DNA of 42,338 nucleotides from RGUW01 sp049421025 (GCA_049421025.1 JBMSMG010000008.1:1-42338), one strand, 5' to 3'; numbered from the stretch's first letter, positions 15,554 to 22,414 are shown. Notes: generated by a model not told the origin, from the sequence alone. Translations and numbers: made by a program.

Positions 15554-16977
15554 TCACCGCGGCGGTAGATCTCGCTGGCGTAATCGGTCCAAACACCCTG
15601 ACCCCAGTAGCGAAAGCAGCTGGTCTCGAGCAGCAGCAGGTGCAGCAACGCCTGTTGATACCCCGGCGTTTGGGTGAGCGAGGGATCCTTGGCAACAGCA
15701 TCATCAAAGCGCTGGTGGAAGCGAGCACTGAGCTGCTGCATTGGCTCGAGCACGTTGGTGTAGCCCTGCACCCAGCTGAGGTTGTTGGTCCAGCTGGCGC
15801 CCTCGGCAGCAAAACCTGGATCGATCACCTGCAGCTCAGCAATGGCAAGGTCTGCCATGGCAGGACCGCTGCGGCCCTCCAGCTGCTGCCAGATGCGGTG
15901 CTGACCGATCGCCTGAATCTGGGAATAGCTGCTGGACTTGAGGCCTGCAGCTGCAGTCGCAGCCAGGTATTCGCTGCCGTTGAGCGCGACCGTGCCGCTC
16001 TGCCCATCGAGGCGTTGATAGGCGCTGATGAAGGCAGCAGGAAATTCATTCATCATCACGCCGCCGTTTTCGCCGTCGGCGATCTGACTGACCAGCGGCG
16101 GCACGGCGATGCCCCCTAGCTCGAGGCGATCTAGACCCAGCGCTTCGCTGAGCGGCTGCATTTGAGCCACCAGCTTGGTGTCAGAGCCCTGGGTTTTGAC
16201 CAGGGCGGTGATGCTGATGGTGTCGCCCTCTGAGCTGCGCGCCACCAGGCGGTTGGGCAGGTAGCGCTGGGTGTGGCTCAGGGGCGAGCCATCGAGGTTC
16301 TCCACGCTGTGCTCCTGCACCAGCAGCCACTGGTAGCCGCACTCGAGCAGCGCGCTCACCAAGGCAAACAGGGTGTCTGGGTGATTGGGCAGGTGCATCT
16401 CAGGTAGCGAGAAGCCACGCACGCGCTGCAAGGCCTCATCACCAAAAAGGGCTGCAAAGTGGTGCTGCCAGGCCTGAATCTGCAATTTCAGATCAGGAAT
16501 GGGCGTCGATGGGGCCACCGCATGGCTCCAAAAGGTGCCAAGCCACTCGACATGGCGCTGCAGCAGCGGATCGCAGGCCAGCTCGCGCCACGCAGCGGCG
16601 ATGTCGTTGCGGCCCATTTGCTCGACGCCCCAGAGCAAATTGCCCGAAACATCGAGCATGATGCGCGGCTCACAGCCCTGATCGATCAACTGACGGATCA
16701 GCGCTTCCATGCGCCGGTAGCAGTGGGCAAAGGGCTCGGCGTTGTGGTTGTCGCCCTCGTGAGGGTGCTCAACCATGTACTGCAGATGCGAGATCAGCTC
16801 CCCCGCCGATCCCGCCGGGATCGTGGGCTGGTGCATGTGCAGGGCGCAGGCAAAGGCCGAGCGAATCGCAGCCAGGTTGCGTGGCGCAGCAAGCGCCTGC
16901 TGCTCGCCCTGGCTGCGCATCAAAGCCTGTAGCTCACCCTCTCGGCCGGCGATCGGCGGCAGCAGCTGAATCGGCAT
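15520..16977 (-). CDS. Glycoside hydrolase family 57 protein
   Basis: 485 aa, ATG start. The first GH57 motif (HxHQP) appears as HMHQPTIP near residue 47; further conserved stretches are RIMLDVSGNLLWG, FWSHAV, RGFSLPEMHLPNHPDTL and YQWLLVQEHSV. GH57 enzymes act on alpha-glucans (amylases, 4-alpha-glucanotransferases, branching enzymes). The sequence does not tell which activity this is. Cyanobacteria store glycogen, so a role in glycogen turnover is reasonable. The convergent overlap with the QueD-like gene is 34 bp. Upstream of the start are 213 bp before the DUF4278 gene, containing a GTA-N8-TAC site. Confidence 0.85.
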   Translation of the reverse strand: MPIQLLPPIAGREGELQALMRSQGEQQALAAPRNLAAIRSAFACALHMHQPTIPAGSAGELISHLQYMVEHPHEGDNHNAEPFAHCYRRMEALIRQLIDQGCEPRIMLDVSGNLLWGVEQMGRNDIAAAWRELACDPLLQRHVEWLGTFWSHAVAPSTPIPDLKLQIQAWQHHFAALFGDEALQRVRGFSLPEMHLPNHPDTLFALVSALLECGYQWLLVQEHSVENLDGSPLSHTQRYLPNRLVARSSEGDTISITALVKTQGSDTKLVAQMQPLSEALGLDRLELGGIAVPPLVSQIADGENGGVMMNEFPAAFISAYQRLDGQSGTVALNGSEYLAATAAAGLKSSSYSQIQAIGQHRIWQQLEGRSGPAMADLAIAELQVIDPGFAAEGASWTNNLSWVQGYTNVLEPMQQLSARFHQRFDDAVAKDPSLTQTPGYQQALLHLLLLETSCFRYWGQGVWTDYASEIYRRGDQLLNQLGTAS

Positions 16978-17077
16978 GGGGCGTCACGGCAAGCAGCAAG
17001 GAGCGAGGCGCCCCGCGATCAGCATGGCGGCGACGCGCAATTGCTACAAAAACGCAACCCTTTGACCGCGCAGGGTT

Positions 17078-17091
17078 GTAGCAACCGCTAC
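17078..17091. promoter_or_regulatory. NtcA-type site (GTA-N8-TAC)
   Basis: The sequence GTAGCAACCGCTAC is a perfect GTA-N8-TAC palindrome, the binding consensus of the global nitrogen regulator NtcA. It lies 101 bp upstream of the GH57 start and 100 bp upstream of the DUF4278 start. I did not find a convincing TAN3T -10 element at 20-24 bp on either side, so whether it activates or represses, and which gene, is open. Confidence 0.5.
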
Positions 17092-17190
17092 CAAATGCCA
17101 TCATGAGATCACGTTGATCCATCCCCCCTCGGGATGGACGCAGTTCGATCCGCGCCAGGCAACGGGGACGCGGACGTTGCGGAGATCACG

Positions 17191-17370
17191 ATGAACGTGC
17201 TCAACATCATCCGGACCAAAATGGTCAAGGACCAGCGCCTTGACGACGCTCAGTTCCTGATGGCCAAGGCCTATCGCGGCGTGTCCTACGTCGACGCCCA
17301 CCACGATGAGCCCCAAGCCACCAGCACCACCAAAGAGCTGACCTACCGCGGCCAGCACTACGTGCACTGA
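17191..17370 (+). CDS. DUF4278 family small protein
   Basis: 59 aa from the ATG at 17191, which has a GGAG six bases upstream; the frame is open to 17134 but lacks a ribosome site there. Two copies of the DUF4278 signature (Tyr-Arg-Gly-x-x-Tyr) are visible: AYRGVSYVD near the middle and LTYRGQHYVH at the end. The family is common in cyanobacteria and of unknown role. A strong bidirectional terminator hairpin follows. Confidence 0.82.
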   Translation: MNVLNIIRTKMVKDQRLDDAQFLMAKAYRGVSYVDAHHDEPQATSTTKELTYRGQHYVH

Positions 17371-17395
17371 TCGAGTCCTAAAAGGCTCCAAAAGC

Positions 17396-17437
17396 AAAGC
17401 CCCTTGACCTGCCATCAGCAGGCGCAAGGGGCTTTTT
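17396..17437. terminator. Bidirectional intrinsic terminator
   Basis: An 11-bp perfect stem (17396-17406 with 17425-17435, AAAGCCCCTTG paired with CAAGGGGCTTT) encloses a second 5-bp stem (17408-17412 with 17418-17422). It ends in a T run (17433-17437) on the plus strand and an A run on the other side, so it can stop transcription from the DUF4278 gene and from the convergent HLIP gene. Confidence 0.85.
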
Positions 17438-17466
17438 CATGATTTGACTCGAGATGAGCCCAGGGC

Positions 17467-17619
17467 TCAGCCCAGACCCAGCTGACCCAGGATGCCGGCG
17501 CCGGTGATGGCTTCTGTAGCGATGGCGATCACAAAGCCGAGCATCGCCAGACGGCCATTCCAGGTTTCTGCAAAGGGAACCCAGCCTGTGCGCTGATACG
17601 GAATTTTGTAGTCGGCCAT
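17467..17619 (-). CDS. High-light-inducible protein (HLIP/Scp)
   Basis: 50 aa, ATG start. The chlorophyll-binding helix is clear: ETWNGRLAMLGFVIAIATEA (residues about 18-37), carrying the Glu/Asn/Arg ligands of the ExxNGRxAM motif of the LHC superfamily. A short N-terminal MADYKIPYQRTGW and a glycine-rich tail flank it. HLIPs bind chlorophyll and carotenoid in the thylakoid membrane and protect photosystem assembly under stress. It is too short for many gene finders. It faces the DUF4278 gene across the terminator, and the nearest upstream site is the GTA-N8-TAC at 17833. Confidence 0.93.
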   Translation of the reverse strand: MADYKIPYQRTGWVPFAETWNGRLAMLGFVIAIATEAITGAGILGQLGLG

Positions 17620-17655
17620 CGAAACACCTGCTCACTAGCCGCACTGTAACACTTC

Positions 17656-17763
17656 TTAAAGTGCGTCCGCATAGCGCGGCTGCCAGCGGGCTTCTTCAAG
17701 TCGCTCCAGTGCTTGTTCAGGCGTCTGCGCCAATCGCGCCAGAGCCACCTTGCAAGCGAACAT
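17656..17763 (-). CDS. Possible 35-aa protein upstream of the HLIP gene
   Basis: From the ATG at 17763 the frame gives MFACKVALARLAQTPEQALE and then a segment ending RWQPRYADAL, a helix with a protein-like composition and a TPEQALERLEEARW pattern. A GTG 45 bp upstream would extend it. There is no independent evidence. It lies 37 bp upstream of the HLIP gene on the same strand, downstream of the GTA-N8-TAC site. Function unknown; it may be a random open frame. Confidence 0.4.
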   Translation of the reverse strand: MFACKVALARLAQTPEQALERLEEARWQPRYADAL

Positions 17764-17832
17764 CAGAGCGAGAATCCATGGCCACCTCGGGCCAGAAGAT
17801 TTCACGCTATGGAGAGCCTCGACCCTCTCAAA

Positions 17833-17846
17833 GTAGCAATCGCTAC
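17833..17846 (-). promoter_or_regulatory. NtcA-type site with a -10 element toward HLIP
   Basis: GTAGCAATCGCTAC is a perfect GTA-N8-TAC. Read on the minus strand it is followed after 23 bp by TAGCGT (17804-17809), which fits the TAN3T -10 box at 20-24 bp from an activating NtcA site. A transcript starting there would cover the 35-aa frame and the HLIP gene. Some hli genes of picocyanobacteria are known to respond to nitrogen stress, in line with this, but the assignment is inference. Confidence 0.5.
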
Positions 17847-17863
17847 AACTTCATCAAACCTTA

Positions 17864-17893
17864 GGTGCATTGCGAGTTCACTCGCAATGCACC
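17864..17893. repeat. Perfect 14-bp inverted repeat
   Basis: GGTGCATTGCGAGT and ACTCGCAATGCACC are exact reverse complements separated by 2 bp. In RNA this gives a hairpin of about 13 bp with a 4-base loop. No T run follows on either side. It spans the stop codon of the 53-aa minus-strand frame. It could be a transcription-pausing or RNA-stabilising hairpin, or an operator; the internal TTGCGA-N6-TCGCAA core resembles, with one base more, the Fur-like site at 30110. Confidence 0.7.
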
Positions 17894-18039
17894 ATCAGCG
17901 CACTGTCTTGCAGCAGCAGGTCCTGCGCGGCCATCAGCAGGGCTGCACCCATAAGAGCTAGTGCCGTGCCCTGCTGATCAGGGCCTGCTGAGCCCAGCAC
18001 TTTGGCAACCTCGACATGTTCGGCCCAGCTGCAGCGCAC
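17878..18039 (-). CDS. Possible 53-aa helical protein
   Basis: GTG start at 18039; the frame is closed by a TGA nine codons upstream. The translation MRCSWAEHVEVAKVLGSAGP then runs into an Ala/Leu-rich helix (GTALALMGAALLMAAQDLLL) and ends in HCE. The amino-acid bias is protein-like and codon usage is like the neighbours. No homologue is recognised. Its end coincides with a strong inverted repeat. Without database support it remains tentative. Confidence 0.4.
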   Translation of the reverse strand: MRCSWAEHVEVAKVLGSAGPDQQGTALALMGAALLMAAQDLLLQDSALMVHCE

Positions 18040-18144
18040 GGAATCGATTACTTGTTGTGATCAATCTGTTTGACGACACTGATCAATCGCGACCCCGAGT
18101 GGACAGCCTTGACAACTTGAAACACTGACCGAACGGGGCGCGGG

Positions 18145-18185
18145 TAGCCACCGCTACTTCGAGCCCTATGCAGATCGATACGTTG
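18145..18185 (+). promoter_or_regulatory. NtcA-activated-type promoter upstream of the NblA-like gene
   Basis: GTAGCCACCGCTAC (18145-18158) is a perfect GTA-N8-TAC. It is followed after 21 bp by TACGTT (18180-18185), which fits TAN3T. This is the classical NtcA-activated promoter layout. Transcription would start near 18192, about 17 bases before the ATG at 18209. Confidence 0.65.
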
Positions 18186-18208
18186 GCCGCAGTCGAGGTG
18201 AGGTTTCG

Positions 18209-18439
18209 ATGAGCACGCCCATCAACTTGAGCGTGAGCCAGCAGTTCGAGATCGAGCGTTTTAGCCGCGCCATTGATGCCACCGCAGACACCAGTGAACT
18301 GCGCAGCATCGCCAAGCAGTTGCTGCAGGCATGGCACACCCAAAAAGCAGCAACCAACTGGGTTATTGCTCAGCAAATGGCCCCACCTTCAGTGAGTGAA
18401 CTTCCCAACATGCCGCGTTTGGATGATGCAGCCATGTGA
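18209..18439 (+). CDS. NblA-like small helical protein (tentative)
   Basis: 76 aa, ATG preceded by a GAGGTGAGG ribosome site. The beginning LSVSQQFEIERFSRAIDATA has the LS-x-x-Q-x-F-x-x-x-x-F arrangement of NblA, the adaptor that delivers phycobilisomes to proteolysis, and the two-helix length (about 50 residues) also agrees. The second helix, ELRSIAKQLLQAWHTQKAA, lacks the usual Met/Tyr pattern, so this is at best a distant relative. A GTA-N8-TAC promoter of NtcA type precedes it, as expected of a nitrogen-stress gene. The last codons lie in a 20-bp near-duplication. Alternative: an unrelated small cyanobacterial protein. Confidence 0.5.
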   Translation: MSTPINLSVSQQFEIERFSRAIDATADTSELRSIAKQLLQAWHTQKAATNWVIAQQMAPPSVSELPNMPRLDDAAM

Positions 18440-18459
18440 TGAACAATGCAGCCATGTGA
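18426..18459 (+). repeat. Tandem 14-bp direct repeat at a gene end
   Basis: ATGCAGCCATGTGA occurs at 18426-18439 and again at 18446-18459, a 20-bp period. The first copy contains the stop codon of the NblA-like gene; the second is noncoding. It looks like a small tandem duplication that has partly diverged. Confidence 0.7.
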
Positions 18460-18520
18460 AGCATTTGAGTTGCAGAACACTTACGCTGACTAGCGCAATC
18501 GTGCACCTGCATAGGCGGCC

Positions 18521-18784
18521 ATGGTCTTTGGCGTTAAGAACTGCCTAAAACTGGCTGCTGGATTGATTTTGCTAGCTGTATTTGCAGCCCCAGCCGAGGC
18601 TCAGACCCAGCAATCAAATCAGCCGCATTCAGCCCGTAGCAGCGGCATTGCGGCTGTTTATGCCAGCAAAGCCGAGGCTGAAGCAGCCGCCCGGCACTTT
18701 GGATGCCGTGGTGCCCACAAAATGGGGCACCAGTGGATGCCGTGCGGCAGCCACCGAGCCGCAACAAGCCAACACCAACACTGA
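18521..18784 (+). CDS. Secreted DUF3721 protein
   Basis: 87 aa. A signal peptide (hydrophobic residues about 9-24, cleavage AEA-Q near residue 27) leads to a short Ser/Gln-rich stretch and a DUF3721 module (about residues 43-78): AVYASKAEAEAAARHFGC, GAHKMGHQWMPCGSH. The Cys-x3-His ... Trp-Met-Pro-Cys-x2-His arrangement could bind a metal or a haem-like ligand, but no function is known to me. The end is His-rich (SQHQH). The next gene, with a second DUF3721 module, starts 10 bp later on the same strand, and znuA and zur lie just beyond. Confidence 0.78.
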   Translation: MVFGVKNCLKLAAGLILLAVFAAPAEAQTQQSNQPHSARSSGIAAVYASKAEAEAAARHFGCRGAHKMGHQWMPCGSHRAATSQHQH

Positions 18785-18794
18785 GCCAACAAGC

Positions 18795-19187
18795 ATGGGC
18801 CAATGCGGCGACAGGCCAAAACGACTCGCCATCGGGATTGCCCCATTGGGCATCGTGGCGATCGGCATCGTGCCAATGGGCGTGGTCAGCATTGGCGTGG
18901 TGCCAATGGGGGTGGTGAGCCTTGGCGTGGTCGGCATGGGCGTCATCAACGCTGCCCTGGTTGGCATGGGCGTGCTTGTCGCCGGGGTCAACACCATGGG
19001 GCTATGGACACTGGTGCCCAATGCAGGCCACCACGCCCACCACAGCAGCCCGCAGCCGGCCAATGTGCTGGCCTACCCCAGCAAGGAGATTGCGCTACAA
19101 AAAGCGCGCGAACTTGGCTGCAATGGTGTGCACGCGATGGGCAGATTGTGGATGCCTTGCGCCGAGCACCCCCCGCTGAAGCCCTGA
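18795..19187 (+). CDS. Membrane-type glycine/valine repeat protein with C-terminal DUF3721 module
   Basis: 130 aa from the ATG at 18795; the open frame extends upstream but that part overlaps the previous gene. Residues about 13-75 are a run of short repeats of the type G-I/V-V-x-I/M-G (for example IGIVPMGVVSIGVVPMGVVS), strongly hydrophobic, forming either a compact membrane region or a stacked beta structure. A His-rich linker (HHAHHSSP) follows, then a DUF3721 module (residues about 92-125: LAYPSKEIALQKARELGCNG, VHAMGRLWMPCAEH) with the same Cys/His/Trp-Met-Pro-Cys pattern as the preceding gene. The function is unknown. Confidence 0.75.
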   Translation: MGQCGDRPKRLAIGIAPLGIVAIGIVPMGVVSIGVVPMGVVSLGVVGMGVINAALVGMGVLVAGVNTMGLWTLVPNAGHHAHHSSPQPANVLAYPSKEIALQKARELGCNGVHAMGRLWMPCAEHPPLKP

Positions 19188-19199
19188 ACGGCTTCAGCG
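19174..19199. terminator. Hairpin at the DUF3721/znuA convergent junction
   Basis: CGCTGAAGCC (19174-19183) pairs perfectly with GGCTTCAGCG (19190-19199) across a six-base loop that contains the stop codon of the DUF3721 gene. There is no T run, so it is a terminator-like structure rather than a textbook intrinsic terminator. It lies directly before the stop of the convergent znuA. Confidence 0.55.
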
Positions 19200-19200
19200 A

Positions 19201-20139
19201 TCAGCCCTGGAGCGCCTTCAACAGGTTGGCCACATTGCTGCGCATCACCTTGAAATAAGTCTGCGGATCACGTGTGGCTGCAGGATCTGCGCGCTCCAGC
19301 GGATCAAACACACTGATCGACACGCCAAGGTCTTGGGCCAGGGCATTGAAGGTGCGCTGGCCCTGCTGGGGCTCACTGAGGAGCGCCTTGAGTTGTGAGC
19401 GCTTGACTGCAGCCATCACCCGTTGCAGATCGGCGGGGCTTGGATTGCGGGCTGGCACGTCAACCAGATACACCCCCTTGAGGCCGTAGCGCTCGGCAAA
19501 GTAAGGGGCAACATCGTGAAAGGCGACAAAGGTCTTGCCGCGGTAGGGCTTGAGCTGCGCTGCAAACTCACGATCCAGTGCCATCAGCTGCTCGATGTAG
19601 GCCTGGGCATTACGGCGGTAACCATCAGCGCAAGCCGGATCTGCCTTGATCAGGCCATCGCGAATGGCAGCAACCTGGGCCGACGCCCGCAACGGATCGA
19701 GCCAAATGTGGGGATTGACCTCCCCGTGGTCGTGGTCATGGCCGCTGGCGGCCAGTGGGGCAACCCCGCGGCTGCTGTCGATCACCAGCAGCTGAGGGTT
19801 GCCGGCAGCGGTGATCATCCTGCTGAGAAACCCTTCCAACCCCAGGCCGTTGTTCACCAGCACACGCGCCTGACGCAACACGGCCAGATCAGAGGGTCTG
19901 GCTTGAAAGTCATGGGGGCCCAATGCCGGTGGAATCAGCTCTGCAACGGTGACGCAGTCGCCGGCTACCGCCCGGGTGAACAGGGTGATCGGCACAACGG
20001 TGGACACCACCTCAGCGCCCCGGCTGGGTTGCGGGCGCGGCGCGCTGCAAGCGGCCAACATCGCCGCGACCAAAGCCGCGGCGCCCGCTCGCAGCGCGCC
20101 AAAGCGCCCGTTACCCGGCCTCAAACCAAAGCGCGGCAA
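19201..20139 (-). CDS. znuA: Zinc ABC transporter substrate-binding lipoprotein
   Basis: 312 aa with a TTG start. The signal ends in a lipobox (MLAACSAP, Cys at about residue 31), so the protein is anchored on the outer face of the inner membrane. Cluster A-I ligands are PHDF (His near 75), NPHIWLDP and FHDVAPYF. The His/Asp-rich loop SGHDHDHGEV precedes the second ligand, as in ZnuA and some MntC relatives. It hands Zn(II) to ZnuB, encoded 6 kb away. It is divergent from the Zur-like gene, with a Fur-family operator 10 bp upstream of its start, so Zn-dependent repression is likely. Confidence 0.93.
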   Translation of the reverse strand: MPRFGLRPGNGRFGALRAGAAALVAAMLAACSAPRPQPSRGAEVVSTVVPITLFTRAVAGDCVTVAELIPPALGPHDFQARPSDLAVLRQARVLVNNGLGLEGFLSRMITAAGNPQLLVIDSSRGVAPLAASGHDHDHGEVNPHIWLDPLRASAQVAAIRDGLIKADPACADGYRRNAQAYIEQLMALDREFAAQLKPYRGKTFVAFHDVAPYFAERYGLKGVYLVDVPARNPSPADLQRVMAAVKRSQLKALLSEPQQGQRTFNALAQDLGVSISVFDPLERADPAATRDPQTYFKVMRSNVANLLKALQG

Positions 20140-20148
20140 CGGCAGCAG

Positions 20149-20163
20149 TGAAAACGATTCTCA
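20149..20163. promoter_or_regulatory. Fur-family (Zur) operator between znuA and zur
   Basis: TGAAAACGATTCTCA matches 12 of 15 positions of the 7-1-7 Fur-family consensus TGATAATGATTATCA, with T-G-A ... T-C-A ends and 5 of 7 self-complementary pairs. It lies between the divergent znuA and the Zur-like gene, where one operator could control both. Confidence 0.7.
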
Positions 20164-20219
20164 TACTACTCAAGTACCGGGCGCGTCCCCTTAGGCGTTT
20201 TCTCACCAAGGGCTCGGTG

Positions 20220-20666
20220 ATGGAGCCAGAGAGCTTGCCTCAGGTAAAACAGCAGCAACGCAGATCAGCCGTGCCTCTCACCGCCAAACAGGAGCAACTG
20301 CTTCAAGAGCTCAGGCGCTGCAAAGGTGAGCTGTCGGGCCAGGATCTGCACGCCCGCCTGCGCAAGGGCACCAGCCCCATGGGACTGGCCACGGTGTACC
20401 GGCATCTGCGTCAGCTGCAGCAATGGGGCCAGGTGCGCTGCCGTCACCTTCCCAGCGGTGAGGCGCTCTATGCCCCTGCCGAACGCGACGAGCACCACAT
20501 GACATGTGTCGACTGCGGCAGCACCGAAACCCTGGAGATCTGCCCAGTGCATGACGTGCACCTGCATGCCGAGCAACTGGGTGGCTTCAAGCCCCTGTTT
20601 CACACCCTCGAGTTCTTTGGACTGTGCGGCGAGTGCCAGCAGCGCCAGGCTGAAGGCCCGAGCTGA
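20220..20666 (+). CDS. zur: Fur-family regulator, Zur-like
   Basis: 148 aa from the ATG at 20220 (the frame is open upstream to 20148, which overlaps the operator). The winged-helix domain occupies about residues 18-85 (PLTAKQEQLLQELRR, GLATVYRHLRQLQQWGQV) and the dimerisation domain has the structural zinc Cys pairs CVDCGS and CGECQQ and metal-site residues in EHHMTCVD and the HDVHLHAEQLG segment. Location opposite znuA and the site at 20149 point to Zur, the zinc sensor that represses uptake genes. The second Fur-family gene at 33.6 kb would be Fur or PerR. Confidence 0.88.
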   Translation: MEPESLPQVKQQQRRSAVPLTAKQEQLLQELRRCKGELSGQDLHARLRKGTSPMGLATVYRHLRQLQQWGQVRCRHLPSGEALYAPAERDEHHMTCVDCGSTETLEICPVHDVHLHAEQLGGFKPLFHTLEFFGLCGECQQRQAEGPS

Positions 20667-20707
20667 ACGGCGACCCAAAGGCTGCCGCAATCACAATGGG
20701 GTCATGC

Positions 20708-21373
20708 TCAACCATCCCAGCGGCGCAGCAAGTTGCTGTAACTCCGCGAGATCAGGGCAAACACCTCATCATTGCCACTGCGCTCAAACAACACCCGGCG
20801 CGCGGTGTCGAGTTCAAACAACAACTCACGTTGATCGCTGTGGCGGATGCGGCTTTCGATCCAGCCAACCGCAACGAAGCGCTCGCCAGAGCTGAGCGGC
20901 TCGACCCGATGCAGCAGGGTGCTTGGGTAGAGCAGGGCCTGACCCGCTTCCAGACGAAAGGCCTCCTCACCACTCGGCGTTTCAAGAACCAGCGCTCCCC
21001 CTGTGTAGTCGTTGGGATCGCTCAAAAACACCGTGAATGAAAGATCGCTGCGCCCGCCGCTCATCCAGGCGTTGTCAACGTGGCGGCCATAGCCATCACC
21101 AAGGCCCAAACGACTGAACAGCAAACCATGAATCACCCGCGGAAAAGCGGCTGACTGCAGCAGCGCGTTGGCCCAAAGACGTTCTTGCAGTTGCGCGGAC
21201 AGGCGTCGATGCAGGTCGCAAGAGGCTTGCAGTTGCTGGTTTCGTTTGCTGGCGCGGGCATGCCAGCCCGCTGTCTCTGCTCCATCGAGCCAGCCCGCCT
21301 TCTCTGCTGCTAAAGCCTCACGCGTAGCAGTCGCCTGCTCGGCACTTAACAGCTGATCCAGCACGAGGCGCAT
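20708..21373 (-). CDS. PKHD-type Fe(II)/2-oxoglutarate dioxygenase (PiuC/YbiX family)
   Basis: 221 aa. The 2-His-1-carboxylate triad is visible as GRHVDNAWM (His and Asp near residues 98-100) and LLHRVEPL (His near 157), with the 2-oxoglutarate-binding Arg in GERFVAVGW. Sequence blocks FTVFLSDPNDYTGGALVLE and LLYPSTLLHRV follow the PKHD hydroxylase family. Its relatives are often found beside TonB-dependent iron transporters and are iron-regulated; substrates are not known to me. It is divergent from the multicopper oxidase gene with 57 bp between starts. Confidence 0.88.
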   Translation of the reverse strand: MRLVLDQLLSAEQATATREALAAEKAGWLDGAETAGWHARASKRNQQLQASCDLHRRLSAQLQERLWANALLQSAAFPRVIHGLLFSRLGLGDGYGRHVDNAWMSGGRSDLSFTVFLSDPNDYTGGALVLETPSGEEAFRLEAGQALLYPSTLLHRVEPLSSGERFVAVGWIESRIRHSDQRELLFELDTARRVLFERSGNDEVFALISRSYSNLLRRWDG

Positions 21374-21430
21374 CTCAATCGCTCTGCCATTTGTTTTGAA
21401 GTCTGGCCGCTTGTCGATCCAGCACAGTGG

Positions 21431-22414
21431 ATGCAGTTAGAGCAACCAACAGCCTTGGGGCAAAGCGAACGCCCATGGAGCCGGCGCCGACTGCTGAGCA
21501 CGGGGTGTCTCAGCGCGGCCGGCCTCGGACTGCTGGCGCTGCGGCCTGGTGCAAGAGCCATGGAGATGGGCGGCGGCCATGGCAAAAAAATCAGAACTGA
21601 GCTTCCCTTTGATCCCCAACTGGTCTTGCGTTCGTTTGAGCGGGGGCAGCTGATCAACGAAGCAGGACGAGTAATACGGGTGTTTGAGGTAGAAGCCCGC
21701 AGCATCAACCTGCCGCTGGCAGAGGGCATCACCTTCAAGGCCTGGAGCCTTGATGGGCGGGTACCAGGACCCACCCTCAGGGCCCGAGAGGGCGAACGGA
21801 TCCGCGTGGTGTTTCGCAACAGCGACAACACCTCCCACAGCCTGCACTTTCATGGCGTGCATGCGGCCGCGGTCGACGGGGTCACGCCTGTCTTACGGGG
21901 GCAATCGCAGATCTATGAATTCGATCTGCCCCGTGCAGGTTTGTACCCCTACCACTGCCATGTGGCACCGGTGGCGCGCCACGTGGGCAAGGGTCTCTTT
22001 GGCCTGCTCATTGTCGAGCCGCAAACACCCAGGCCGCCGGCCGATGAACTGGTGCTGGTGATGGGGGGCTACGACCTCGACAACGATGGTCACAACGAGC
22101 TTTATGCCTTTAACGGCATTCCTGATGCCTACCTGCACCAGCCAATTCAGATCCACCAGAACGCTCTTGTACGGGTGTATCTGCTGAACATGGTCGAACT
22201 GGATCCACCGTTGAGCTTTCACATTCACGGCAATGAATTTTCAGTGCTGCGCAGGGGCACCCCCGAGATCACCGATGTGTTCACCCTGGGTATCGGTGAG
22301 CGTCAGATCCTGGAATTTCGCTACCCCTTCAGCGGCCGCTACATGTTTCACCCACATCAGGACGTGATCGCAGAACGGGGCTGCATGGGCCTCTTTGAGG
22401 TGATGCCCAGCTGA
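21431..22414 (+). CDS. Two-domain multicopper oxidase, Tat-exported
   Basis: 327 aa. The N-terminus has a Tat signal (WSRRRLLSTG then a hydrophobic stretch ending GARA). Two cupredoxin domains follow. Copper ligands: HFHGVH in domain 1, then PYHCHVAPVARHVGKGL, which supplies a type-1 site (Cys, His, His, Leu in place of Met), and HIHGNEF plus FHPHQDV in domain 2. Laccase- or nitrite-reductase-like 2-domain proteins of this size assemble as trimers with the trinuclear cluster between subunits. A plausible role is ferroxidase or Cu(I) oxidase activity in the periplasm. It is followed by a periplasmic protein of the FTR1-associated type. Confidence 0.88.
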   Translation: MQLEQPTALGQSERPWSRRRLLSTGCLSAAGLGLLALRPGARAMEMGGGHGKKIRTELPFDPQLVLRSFERGQLINEAGRVIRVFEVEARSINLPLAEGITFKAWSLDGRVPGPTLRAREGERIRVVFRNSDNTSHSLHFHGVHAAAVDGVTPVLRGQSQIYEFDLPRAGLYPYHCHVAPVARHVGKGLFGLLIVEPQTPRPPADELVLVMGGYDLDNDGHNELYAFNGIPDAYLHQPIQIHQNALVRVYLLNMVELDPPLSFHIHGNEFSVLRRGTPEITDVFTLGIGERQILEFRYPFSGRYMFHPHQDVIAERGCMGLFEVMPS

